Source of the DNA: Gavia stellata
Lineage: Eukaryota; Chordata; Aves; Gaviiformes; Gaviidae
DNA length: 64,000 nucleotides
Assembly: GCF_030936135.1 (NCBI RefSeq)
Contig: NC_082598.1
Span: forward strand, 31,614,687-31,678,686
Reading direction: 5' to 3'
This document shows, in pieces, positions 11,271 to 23,600 of the stretch; positions within the stretch are counted from its first letter, which is position 1, and every line of letters begins with the position of its first letter. The notes beneath the pieces are model-generated. The model did no database searches and had not been told where the DNA came from. It saw only the letters and a program-made list of their open reading frames with translations. The position numbers and the translations under genes are program-made.

Positions 11271-13183
11271 GGCCGTCGCTCTCTTTGGGCATCAACAAGC
11301 TGCGCCCAGCTCGCCAGTGGCCTGCGTGGGGCGGCGCCATTTTCCCTGGGGGTGAGAGGAACGGCGAGTCGCCAAAGCCCTCCCAGCCCTCCTCAGTTCC
11401 CCGGCAACTCTTCTTCAGACATGAGAAAGAGGCTAAAGCAAACGCAGGGGTTCGGGGTAAAGGGCAAGGTTTCCCCTCCTCCAGTCACGGTTCCCTCGTG
11501 CCTGCACCCGTGTGCCCCCCACCCCCCAGGAGGAGGTACGGGCCTTCCTGCCGGTGCCATCGCCGTTGGGCCGGGCAAGTACGTCATTTCCGGGGGGACG
11601 AGGTGGGTCAGGCGTTGCCGCGGCCGTTGCGGCGGGGCGGGTAGCGCTTCGCTCCTCGGCCGAGCTGCGGCGGCGGCGAGCGGGGCCCTGAGCAGCCCCT
11701 GGCGGGGTGAACGGGGGCGGCCGGGGCGTGCTTCCCCCTCGGCTGGGTTTTAGAGGCGCCAGCGGGGAGAGAGGGTGACGGGAACGGGAGCTGGCTCGGG
11801 GAGGGGGCACCGGTAATGCAGTATGGGCTGCGTGCGGGAGAGTGTGATTTACTATGAGGCACGAAATGATTTGCTCCAGCTTCGAGGCGCTTTCAAGGTG
11901 GCTTTATTAAAGAAACCTTCGATGCCTAGTGCCGGCGAGTGCAGTGAAGGGAGAGGTGACGAGAAGACCAGTTCATAACCACTTTTAATATTATGTTTGG
12001 CAGAAGTTAGACACTCACTTCCTATTGTTTTGTCACATTTTGTAAATGATCATTTGGCACAGTTGCACATAGGTAATACAGCAGAAACAGTTTCACAGTA
12101 AACCGTTAAAATAATACAAATAGCGACATCTAAAACCAGAGGAGTTTTCTCCCTCAACATAGTCACTGCATGTGTGTGTCAGCTGTATGTGATTAAAAAA
12201 AGGCCTGGTAACCTGAAGCATAAATCCAGCTGTCAGAGAAGAAAATGACACTTGAAAAGTATCTCCCCTTTAACTTAAGGTTTTGAAAAATATGTACTAA
12301 AGATTAGGGCATGTAGTGTATCTAAAAATTACAGTGCTTACAGTAGCAGACCTTGTAATTTCACATGCATAACATGGAAGAAAAAAGGCATCAGGATTCA
12401 TTTTATTCAAATCAGAATTGTGCCACCCAATGCTCAAATCACATTTAAGCAATTATTATCAGACTTAAAAAATAGCAATTTTGTTGAAAACATGTTAAAA
12501 GAGTATTTGCACAAGTTTCACTTATAGTCTGTTCTATAGATAGTTTCAGGTAAATTGATAGACTTCTGCTTGCAACCTTGTTAAACTGTACACCTGTTTC
12601 TGTCTCAAGTAGAAAGGAAGGGCTCCTCACATGTATCTATAACCTAAGAGCTTGACTTATGCCTTCTTTTAAAAATGATTACTTTTTGTGAGGGCAGGAA
12701 CGGTGGAAGGTGAAAAAATGTCAATGACAGTTTTTCTGTTATCTCACACTCCTCCCTGGTTAATCTGGAAGAGGGGGCAGTCAGAGTGACTCCACCCTGT
12801 TTTTTTGCTCACTTTACTGTCCAGGTGAACTGTTATGGTTCTATTACAAAGCAAACAAACTTGCTAATTAGACGGAAGAGATCTACATCTATCTCCCAAT
12901 ATGCAGATCTGGGAGTAAGAGCCCGATTCTTACAAAAATCTAGATTCTCTCATAAACTTGACTGCAAGTAGGTTCTGGTTCCACAGAGAACCTGCACAAG
13001 GCTCAGTCTTGACTTCATTAAATGTATTTACATGCTTTCTTGAATTGGGACTTTTGTTTTGTGATTGTCTGTCAGGCACAATTGCTACAAATCCCACGCA
13101 AGAAAGCTCCCTTTTGAATTTAACCACCAGTGCTGTAATTCAAAATTATGTGGGAGATGACGGGGAAGGAAGAAGCTCTTAAA

Positions 13184-13218
13184 CTTTTTTCTTTTTTTTC
13201 TTTTTTTTCTTTTTTTTT
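13184..13218 (+). repeat. T-rich pyrimidine tract
   Basis: Thirty-five consecutive pyrimidines made of T-runs separated by single C (roughly C-T8 units) on the plus strand. On the PPAT strand this reads as A-rich. It is a simple-sequence tract. Confidence 0.8.
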
Positions 13219-13608
13219 GGTAACAGTGTCACAAACAATTATAAGGCCAAAATACACAATATTAAATAGAAAATCTAAAATTAAGTTGCTGGTATTCAGT
13301 GAAAAAAATGAGGTATAAAAAATATTTTTACAATTGTGCGTAAATTTGCAGTAGTTTTCAAAAGGTGCTTTTCCATTTTCAGTTAGTGGTTCATTGTCCA
13401 AGTGATCTTCATGTATACAAGTAACTGTGTAACTGTGACCAAATAAAAAATACAGTGTATTCAATAGCTAATGGTTCTTCAGAACTCTTTTTTTTTAAAA
13501 CATTACATTTATTGTAACAGCAGTAATGTAGCGAAATAAGACTATACCCAAAACAACTCATAATCTTCAGCTGATATATTGTATTTACTGTTAAGAATGA
13601 AAAGTTAC

Positions 13609-13614
13609 TTTATT
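13609..13614 (-). terminator. PPAT: Candidate PPAT polyadenylation signal (AATAAA on minus strand)
   Basis: TTTATT on the plus strand is AATAAA on the PPAT strand, about 880 nt past the stop codon. Another lies at 13513-13508, and more distal ones at 12407-12402 and 11908-11903. Which are used cannot be told from sequence. Confidence 0.4.
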
Positions 13615-14495
13615 TTTCAGGTTACTTTGGATGTTGACATATGAAAAGCACACTGAGCACTAGCTCAGACTTCAGAAATTGTCAGGACTTATCTGGAGAA
13701 AACAAGATATGAAGCAGAAAAAAAAATGGCAGTGCCAAGTATTTTTCTCCTTCCACATCCTATTGGCAACTGATAGAAGCAAACAAAGATAATGTAATTA
13801 CACTGGACTTCAAAAAAAGAATTTGGAAGTTATAAAATCAGAGGGCTTTTGGCTGAGCATTTCCCTGAGTCTTCAATTTTTAAAATTATATGCTAGACAT
13901 TATGTTCATAGAATCTGGACAATGGGTTACAGAGGGCTTCATTAATAAAGGCTGTTTAGCTGTATATGCAAAAGTTAGGCACTTCTATTCTTAAAAAGCC
14001 TAAGCAAGAACTGCTGAGGAAGCAATTTGATTCTTCAGAATCTGGTATTTTTCCTAAAGAGGAAAGCAAACTTTACATACTTTTGCATTAAGACTTTGAT
14101 AATTTGAAATTATACACCACACAATTCACAATTTATACTTTGTGAACAAGTCTAACAGGGATATCTCACTTCCAGGGCAAGACTGAAACAAAAAACTCTG
14201 GGACTGCTACATACTTAAAAAACCTTTGGTTTTTATAATATTTTATGAGAAAATAGAAGGCACAACTGTGCATCAAAACAATATGATTTTGTATTTTAAT
14301 CTGCTTAACATTGTTTTCATCAGCACATTGGATTTTCTGTAAGCCTGTACTATAAAGATGTATTTTAGTAACAGTAATTAGTTATCTGTAATAAGCTTTC
14401 TGTATCACCTAAACATAAGAAGGCTATTAGCAAGGAGACATCTTTGAAAAAGGTACGTTCAACAACAGATGAACTGGTGTCCATCCACTAAAAAT

Positions 14496-14671
14496 TCACC
14501 ATTCTAGCTCTACGGGATACTCTCCGGTGAGACATGCTGTGCAATGACCAATCTTTCCCATACGCGATTTCTGGGTTTTAAGGCTGTTCTCATTCTCTTG
14601 TCTTGCTTTGATGCTTTCTTGTACGGACGATACCAGCCCTTCCACAGAGAGATAGACAACACTGTCTGCTC
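14496..14671 (-). CDS. PPAT: PPAT exon 11 (residues 453-510, stop)
   Basis: The acceptor TTTACTTCCTCTAG precedes 14671. It reads [20 protein letters not shown] to ...[18 protein letters not shown] and then TGA (14498-14496). The CxxC pair C496/C499 supplies two ligands of the 4Fe-4S cluster. The C-terminus matches the vertebrate family exactly in style and length. Confidence 0.96.
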
Positions 14672-17600
14672 CTAGAGGAAGTAAAGAATTCATCAGTTAA
14701 AGCTGCAATGTTGTACCAGATGCAATGCTCTTTGGAAATGCAGTCACATTATTGTATTGAGGTGGATCACCTTCCCTAAAGAGAATGGATATGAAAAATT
14801 ATCAGACCATAATAAGCCTTGCCCTTCTCAAATTCTTTGTGCAGGGAGCAGAGTCACTGAAATCTAGACAGAAGGTTCTGAGTTGGGAACAACTATGTCA
14901 CCCATACTGCAAAAACAGAAACAAAGTCCAGAGTGTTTTATTAAGACTCCATAAACTCCCAACAGTTACCCAGAGTTCAGGTCTGGAAGCAGATGTGTGC
15001 GTGGCTGGTGCATCCCAAACTGCGCACCTAGGACTACAAACCCTTACTGGGACGTGGAGGAGGGGAAGACCATCGTGTTAAAAAAAATTCAGTATGCAGT
15101 CCATGCAAATGTTCTAGCAGTAGGAAAGTTTGATAGCCTCTTCACATGATTAGTTTTCTGTCATTTGCACTCATCATTTTATGAATAATACTTAAAAATG
15201 AGATCCTACAAACTTGAAATATTTCAACATGCCTTCACAATATTTTTGGGGAAAAGAATTCATTGCAATATTAGGCAGTAAGTATTTAACACAGGAAATC
15301 AGAGTTTACAGTTTTCTAACTGTAACCACAGCTATGTTCTTAAACCATTTTAAAAAATGTTTTGCAGCACAATAGGCCATATATAGTAGATGCCCTCACT
15401 CACAAGCCTTCACATGACTTCTGTTACTGATATCCTGATGATGAGCACGTTATTTACCACATCACAACAACATAAGCTGTTGGTTCTTTTGTTCTGCAAA
15501 CGTGACTTATTCTAGAGATTTGAGAATGTATTTAACGTTCTTCGATTAGCTTCAAATGTCATTTCTTTCAGAGTGAAATATATAATGCAGTTTAAATTAT
15601 TTACATAAATTTAAATTTGTAGAAAAATCAGTGGCTGTTTACAAATTCAGAACATATTTTTTATGAATATCTCATGAAAGCAAAACTACATTAGCTTTTC
15701 ATTATAGGACAGATTTTCACCACTTACTTTCTTCCTGGTATTTTGCCTACAGTAGCTCCTTGTAAAGACTTTTCCAGAAGGAGCTCTAAGTATTGAAAAG
15801 GTTGTCACACCTTATTTGTAACTCATAATTATGCAGTAATTCTAATGCTTTCTGTTGTTTGGAGAAATACAATTCACTAACTGTGTTAAAGCACGTAGCT
15901 AAATTGGTTTGATCTGTAGGGTACCTACAATGCAGAGATTTAGTGTATCAACCTTGCAATTTTTTAGTCAGTTTTGCCACTGTTGCCTTGATGTGTTGTG
16001 TTTTATTTTGACGTTGACAATAAATACCTACAGGTGAAAACTCTCTCAATAAAAAAAAAAGAAGAAAGAGTAGCATTTACCTATATAGTTTGCAAGATCA
16101 TGAAATTCAGGTCTGTTGGCAATGAGTTCTTCTTTAGTTGGAATGTTTATTCCCATGTAACAAGGAAATCTTATGGGAGGTGAAGCCACACGGATGTGCA
16201 CCTGAATAAAAATACAGTTTCAAAATGGACTGCTATAAGTTGAAGGTCAGCAGATTGTAACACAATAGCAGAGTCCCAGTTCTGCAAAATAATCATGAAG
16301 AACAGAACACAGCACTGCACAGAAGACATGGAAGGGTTAAAAGATAAAGTTTTTTTCAGACGCCAACACAGCAGGAAAGAGAAAGACAGTTTTAGAATTT
16401 ATTTTTACAGTATTTGCTGATGTTATTAAAAGGTTCCATCCTGATTTTGCTTTTCTTCTGTGGTGTTCAATCCTTGATGCACATGTTTCAGTTTACGAAG
16501 TCAAACATTTTTGAACATTTTTGCTCTGGTGACAGACTTGCACACTTCGTTTCAATTAAAAAATCTAATCAATTAAAAAAATTGTACTCTGGTGACTTAA
16601 GGCACATGCTGTTTACTGCAGCATGTGGTTGTACTTAATGCAGTACCACAAGTCACACATGTGCCAGGAATACCACTGATACTTGATTTTCTGATCTTAA
16701 CTAATTTGTTTTCCATTCTCTCTTTATTTGCCAGATAGTTCTTTGTAAATGGAGACCTGTTCCTCTCCCCTTAATCACCCAAAAATCACAGTCATACAAA
16801 AGAAACTTCTTAACCTATCTTCACACTGAACACGCACTAGCCATTGTTTTTTTGCACACTTGCCCTTTTAAATAAGGAAACAATGTATAGTACAAATGAA
16901 GACAAATCCCTGTGCTTCACCCTCCCATCAATCTTCTATTTACATCTGTATTGTACTGACTGAAAATTAACTTACCTCTTTGGCTCCTGATTCTCTCAGT
17001 AGTTTGATTATGGGTGAAATGGTATTTCCCCTCACAATTGAATCATCAATGATAACAACTCGCTTGCCTTTAAAATTATCAGACAGAACACCAAACTTCT
17101 TTGCAACACCAAGTTGCCGTAACCTCATATTTGGCTGGATAAATGTTCTTCCCACGTATCGATTTTTACAGAGTACTTCAACATACGGTAGTCCACACTG
17201 TAAACAGGAGACAGTTAAACAGAATTAATATCTAAAGAACTGGTTATTCTCAGTTACTGTTTTTTTAAAGCAATGTTAGGACTTTGCATGACTTCATAGT
17301 AACCAAAAAACTTTGAAATCCTTCATATAGTGGAATAACAACAGAAAAAGCAAGTGCAGATGACTCAATAGGAGTACCCAGCGTACTCAAGATACAAAGC
17401 TTTATCAATACAAAACTCTAATGGCCCATACCATTATACTCCCATTACAAGAAGAGATACGTGTAAATATGCTTGGGGGAAAAAAAAAAGGCAAGTTAAC
17501 ATTTACCTTTTGAGCATAACCAAGAGCTGCTGGGGTTGCAGACTCTGGAACAGTGCTGACCAGGTCTGCTTCCACAGGTGCTTCAATAGCAAGCTGCTGC

Positions 17601-20600
17601 CCGCATCTTCTCCTGACTGAATACACCATCTGACCTAAGAACAGCAAGAAGTGTTTTTCCTGGTATGCATAATTCAGATTTCCTCTCAGTCTGCTGTACA
17701 AATTTCTGTGGCAAGTTGCAGGCATAGAAGTCAGTGAGAACAGCTCCAGAACTAGTAAGCAGTCACTCATATAAGGTCAGTTTTTATTTCCTTCCATAAT
17801 GTCATATTCTAACATTCCCATTCATATCACTACACAAGAGAATTAAAATCCAGTTTGCTCTAATCAGGTAACTAAAGGTCCTGTGGATGGTACAAAACCT
17901 ACATACAGGAGGAAAGAAGTAGAAATTATGCCTGCCTGTTCATAATGTGCATGTTCTGTCTCTAGCAGACAAAGTTTGTGCAATCCTGCTGTCTGCCTCT
18001 GCCGACTTACTAACTTTGAATCAGTTAGCAAAATTCACCCCAAGTTTAGTAAGGGGATAAGAGGTCTCAGAAGCTTTTAAGGTCCTAAAAGATTTGCAAC
18101 ATGGGAGGGAACTGGAGGTATTGTGATGAGGCACAGCAAAGGGTACAGCAGCAGTACTAAGGAATGTAAGAAGTGAAGATAATGAAGGGTGAGAGGATCA
18201 TGAAAAAAAGGAATGTGGGGTGAAACTGGCTTTATAAAGGTGGGGAACTGTATAGGATCAACAGATGGCATGGCCGAGGAAAGCAAAGAAGAGCTTGTTT
18301 GTTAGGTATGAGAGTCCTGGCCAATATCTTGTCACTGAGACAATTTTTGAGGGCTTCTACTGAAATAATAGTAAAAGCATTAGACTGACAACCCCAAGTA
18401 CTTAGATAATGCATAGATTTACAAGTTCTATTAAAAGCATCTTCCTGAAATAACCCTTTCTTGCAAAGAAAACACCAAGATAAAGTTGTTTTGCAGATCC
18501 TATTTCATAAGTCTAATTTTTAAAAAGTTTTCCAAGAACCACTAAAGTTCCTTTCTCAAGTCTCTCACTTTTACGGGATATTTCCTCTACCTTAATCATG
18601 TTTGTGGCTCTCTTCATCTCTTCCATAGAATTACACAGGCAGCCTGACTGAGGCCATATGCACAGCCAGGAACAGGAAGGTGATGGTAACGTGCTCTTCC
18701 TGATGAGTTTCATGTCCTCAACAACTGTGCCAGCCCATTCTGTCCCAGCCCTGCTCTGCAAGCTCACAGTCAGTGATACCCTACTATGATCCCAGATCCT
18801 TTCCAGAGTCATTGTTCTCCAGAATAACATCTCCCCCTATTTAGGGAGGAGCTTTGTATGTTACATCTTCTTACCTTCGAAAATACTGTCTGGTCTTGCA
18901 AAATAAACATATTCAAAGATGCAGAATGCTGATGGATCTCCTTCAGGTCTTGGTACAACATCCAGTGTCTGGACGTCATACCTGGATATTTTCACGATCT
19001 CTCCAGGAAGGACCTCACGATAGTACCTTGAAAGAGAAATACACAGCATTTAGAAATGTCCTGAACCTGGATGACAGTTTTGAAATATAAATAAGATTCA
19101 ACTGAAAGGAAAAAATGCTTTTGAACATAGTAACACGACGATTTGCTTCTATCTTAGGATTTCACCTGGCATGTTTTAAGACCAACATGCTAAGGCAAGT
19201 GACCCTTACTAAAACAGTCTGAATTAATACCCAAAAGCAGTAAATTAATACTTAGTACCAAAGAATTATGGTATTCTTCCTATATGTGAGATGTACAGTA
19301 CTCAGTCTAGTACAGGTTTAGTTAACATTAAATATATTTTAATAATGTAGTCCTGGCTCAATACTAGAGGACTTTTCTATGAAAGCTAATAAATATTACA
19401 AAGTAATATAAAAAACATAATCAAGAATAAAGATGGTAGCCAAAAAAATCCTGCCCCACAAGCCAATATCTAGAGAAATATCTGTCTAGTGGTTACAGGC
19501 AGCTACCCCTGAATGACATAAAGCTGACTGGAAATGTATATTCCAGTTCCTGTATCTGAAGAAATATGGAATAGTATTAGGTTTATTATGTTACAATGTT
19601 CACCCATATTAGACGTTTTTCTAGATCCTTTAGTGAGTCCTCAGATGGCTATTATAACAATTTCAATCTAAATCTATCCCAAAATATTGCAATATTATGG
19701 AGATATAAATCAGAGATGAGCAAATCTGTGATTATTTGCTGGTCAGATACTAGCGTTAGCTGGCAGCAGCACTGACTACAGCAGAAGTTTAGACAAAATT
19801 GCTTTTTTAAAAACCCACAGGCTTCAGCTGGTGGTCCTATATGGTAAGCTTCTCTTAACAGAGATTTTGAAGAAGTTTCAGAAAATGGTTATTCTTATCC
19901 ATATGTAGAATAAATTGTCTCGAGAAAGCCCCTGTTACCAACAGCTAATAATTCCTACAGAGACAGGGTAAAAGTTAACAGCAAAAGAACACAGACCACC
20001 ACACCTACAATAAAACCCTGCAGAATGGAATAAAAGACCTATTCAGTGCCGTCATGTTGCTTCCTGATTTTGCTTTACATTTCTTCTTTTTATTCAGTAG
20101 TTGTTTTCTTAATGCAATTTTTCAGTTTTTTATCTGAAGAGGATCCAACTTTTTTATAATGTTTGATTAGGAAATGAAATATGCTTCCTCATAATCATTC
20201 TTACTTTAATTATGTTTTAATTCACAATTGCCTTCCACTTCAAAGTTCTAAAGATCAATTTGCAGTCTCGCGAAGAACCTCTTACCCATCTCTTTATGTC
20301 CAGAGAAAGTATCACACCTTTCTTTTCAGAGTATCTTAGCTAGAGAGGCAATGCGAATGTCATCTCATGTTTTGGCTCTGATGGGTGTTTGCATGCATGG
20401 AAATAGTTTCAGATGCCCATCATTTTTTTTGAACAAGGAGACTGGCCCATCAGACAGCATATGCTACAGCTCAGGTTAGTCCAGCCTGTGAGCTACCAAT
20501 GAAACCTTTCTGTAGTTGAAGAATTATTTTGTAATACAATGATTCTGCTGCAAACGAGGCCAAAATTAAGAAGTCATACGGATAACCAGATTTAACGCAA

Positions 20601-23600
20601 CAAGTAAGAGGCATTTACTTTACAACAGTAAAGGCGTCTTTGCTGTTACTTTCTGAACACATAATTCTTCTTTTACATTCATCTACTCAAGAAAATAAAC
20701 TGGCAAAAACAGGACTGGCAAAAAAAGCCCCTCCAAACAGCCCAACAAACTAATCCTTGATGTCTTTCAGGTTGTTATAGATTATGATATTTGGCAATTT
20801 GAGGTTTAATGTTTAATCCCTGCCGGAGGAGAGCTTTCAGATAAAGTGAGAATCAGGGGACTTACTCTGCACCAATAGACAAAAAGCTACAGGATTCAGA
20901 AGAGACTACCCATCCTTCTGTTTCACTGTTATCTTTTCCTGAAATGAAAGATTAGCTCAGTTAAAGTCCACAATTCTTGTTACCATTACCCCCCCACAAT
21001 TGCATTTCTACTGCATTATCTGGCTTACTATGGTTTAGGTTGCCAAGTGCACAATTGAAGACTGTTATAACTTCTAACTAAAAGGTATAGCATTCCAAAG
21101 TTTCTGTAATATTATTTAAAAACCCCACAACATAAACATCATAAACCTGTTCTAGGCAGAAGTAGAAGTAACAGCATCATATTCACAGTTCATGAAGAGA
21201 GACAATTCAGATAACTACCTTTGTTATCTCTGCACTATTTCATATTTTTCCAATTCTAGTTCAGTGACTTTAGATATACATAATCACTTTTGTTCAAACA
21301 AGAAACTCCTTACTTTTCCTATGCTAAATGTGTTGATAGATAGATCCTTTTGATTACAATGGATGCTGGATTGAACTCCAATCAGGAGAGTTTTCAGAGA
21401 CAGGCACAGGAAAGACCAAATTGTGTAACATAGGGTAGGAATGTTTCTATGCTTTAAAAAAAATCTTGATAACTTTCCTTGTGGTTAAAATTATGAAGTT
21501 TTGTGAAGATACGGAAGCATTTACTACTTTGCCTTTGAATTATTTTATTTTTATACAAATGAACAGATTTTAATCTCACTTCATGGAAAACGTTGATTTG
21601 CAGGCTAAACAGGCACACAAAGAATTTTTCCCATAAACAGACTGTACAGTGTTCCATCACCATACTACGTGTGACTGGGAGTGCTTGGAATTTGGAAATA
21701 CATTGCCAGTAATACAGCACTTTTCGGCCACCTTACTACAGGAGAAAGGAAGAAACCAGACTTGTTTCTGGACTGGACATAGTCCTGAGCAACTGGCTTA
21801 GGTGGCCCTGCTTGAGCAGGGGATTTGGACCAGATGACCTCCAGAGGTCACTTCCAACCTCAACCCTTCTGTGATTCTGTTCATCCGTGCTTTCCTGTTT
21901 AGGTGAGGAGATGTTAATTAAATTTTCACAAATATTCTATTATAGTTAGGCTGCCTAATTCTGACACTGTCATCAGGTGACTAGGATTCCCTTTTGGGGA
22001 ATGAAAAAGATGTTTGCAGACTTCTACAAATTATTTTTTCCTTACCAACATTTTTTTTGTTTTGAATTTTCAAAACTGACTTTTACATCATATATTCCTA
22101 CTTACACCTCAGTAAGTGTAGCTTTAATTACTTATATCGGTGATTTCAGGCACAAACTATATATATATACATATATATATATGTATATGTATATGTGTAT
22201 GAATATACATGTATGGTTTACCTTTTCCATTCATGTCCCCTACTGGAATAAGGCGACCAATGCAGAGTGGGCGATTCCCATACGGATCACGTACTGCATA
22301 GATTATGTCTTTATGCATAATTAGCAATGAATATGAAGTTGGAGTTTCATTCATTAAATTTTTTATTCTGAAATGAGACATAGGTGAACATAATTGTGTG
22401 TCACACAAACAGCTGTGTGCATTTACAGCTGCACATCATGCTGAGACTAGATTGCTGTTCTTGATTCTGAAACCCACCCTCCTCACCTTGCTACCCAGTC
22501 GGCTGTATCGTCATTTTCTAGAGGAGGCGTGAAAGCCAGCAGCTGGGTGATCAGTTCACTGTCAGAACTGGTAGACAGCCCTACACCATGCCGCATAAGC
22601 TTTTAAGACACAAAACAAAAGTGTTACCAACATCATTAAAAAAAAATCCCACATAACACTGCTCAGATTTTAATCTAACACCACCTTTATGCAATGAACA
22701 AATGTTTTAAAACTTATCAGTGCTTCAGGTGATCAGATCGTAATAATGTCAAATGTCTTCCACCAAATGAAATATGTAAAAAGAGCTGGTACAATCATCT
22801 ATGCCTGGTACTACATTTCTCCCTTTAAATCTCATTCCTTTGCTCCACATGCAACCAAAATTAATACCACCAACATTCAGGGCATAAATTCACGTTTGGG
22901 CCATTTAATCAGCTTTGTGCTTCTGCTTGCACTGGGAAGAGAGGTAAAATATACAAGGGAAAATAGGAAATTACCTATAACAGATACAGAAAGAGATGTC
23001 AAGGCAGAATGGTGGTTTGGGCACAAAGCAACAACAAAGAAGAGGAGGTGTGAAGGGAAACACAGTGGGATTCAAAAACTGAAATCCCACAACTTAAAGT
23101 TTGCTAGAGCTGGTCAGTCAAATTGTTCTGTCTTGGCGTATTTATGCTTCTAAGGGAGAAGAGAATCTGCAGTGTATCTAGCCAACTATTACAACCCATT
23201 CAATGCTGCATGCACTACAGTTCCTAATTTTTATCTCTGGAAATCATTTTACATCTCATGTACCTCTGATTCTGCACTCTCCATCTGCATTTCCTCACCA
23301 CTTTCTCCTACCCATTCATACACTTGTGGCTCTGATTGAAGACGGGCTAGATTCCTTTGAGCATGCCATACATTTGCCTCGCTTCAATGCAAGAGTATGT
23401 CCTCTTGCTTTTGGATGGAACATATCATAGAAGAGATTTCACAATGAAACATCTGCTAATTGGTTCTTTAACACATACACTTCTAGCCAAACACACTATA
23501 AAATTTGGCATTTGTTGGTTTATGTCCCAAGAGTGCTTATGATTAATTTCACAAGCCAGCAATACAAATAAAGACAATATTCCAAACCAGACATTTCATA

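Larger units (their letters stand above)
10740..11850. promoter_or_regulatory. AASDH: CpG island at the AASDH 5' end
   Basis: About 1.1 kb of GC-rich, CpG-dense DNA between AT-rich flanks, lying just upstream of the first AASDH coding exon and downstream of PPAT. It holds a likely noncoding first exon ending at donor CTCAG|GTGGGG (11130/11129) and an ATTGGCCAAT palindrome. Long open frames on both strands here follow from the lack of AT-rich stop codons and look like no protein. A divergent plus-strand transcript is possible but not shown. Confidence 0.75.
11851..14495. other. Gap between the AASDH promoter and the PPAT stop codon (includes PPAT 3' UTR)
   Basis: AT-rich 2.6 kb with no coding signal on either strand. 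It must hold the PPAT 3' untranslated region (read leftwards) and its termination site. It contains AATAAA signals on the minus strand and a 35-nt pyrimidine tract. Confidence 0.6.
20939..22221 (-). other. PPAT intron 5, 1.3 kb, with CR1 fragment and TA/TG microsatellite
   Basis: Holds a CR1 3' fragment (about 21765-21890) and a TA/TG repeat (22159-22215) directly beside the exon 5 donor. Otherwise AT-rich. Confidence 0.65.

Noticed and set aside
10745-11862. Open frames of 60-163 codons in the AASDH CpG island
   Set aside because: Same composition effect, with no motif, no splice context and conflicting overlapping frames.
22746-23153. 135-codon plus-strand frame in PPAT intron 3
   Set aside because: No homology-like motifs and no acceptor or donor pattern; it is expected by chance in a 64-kb window.
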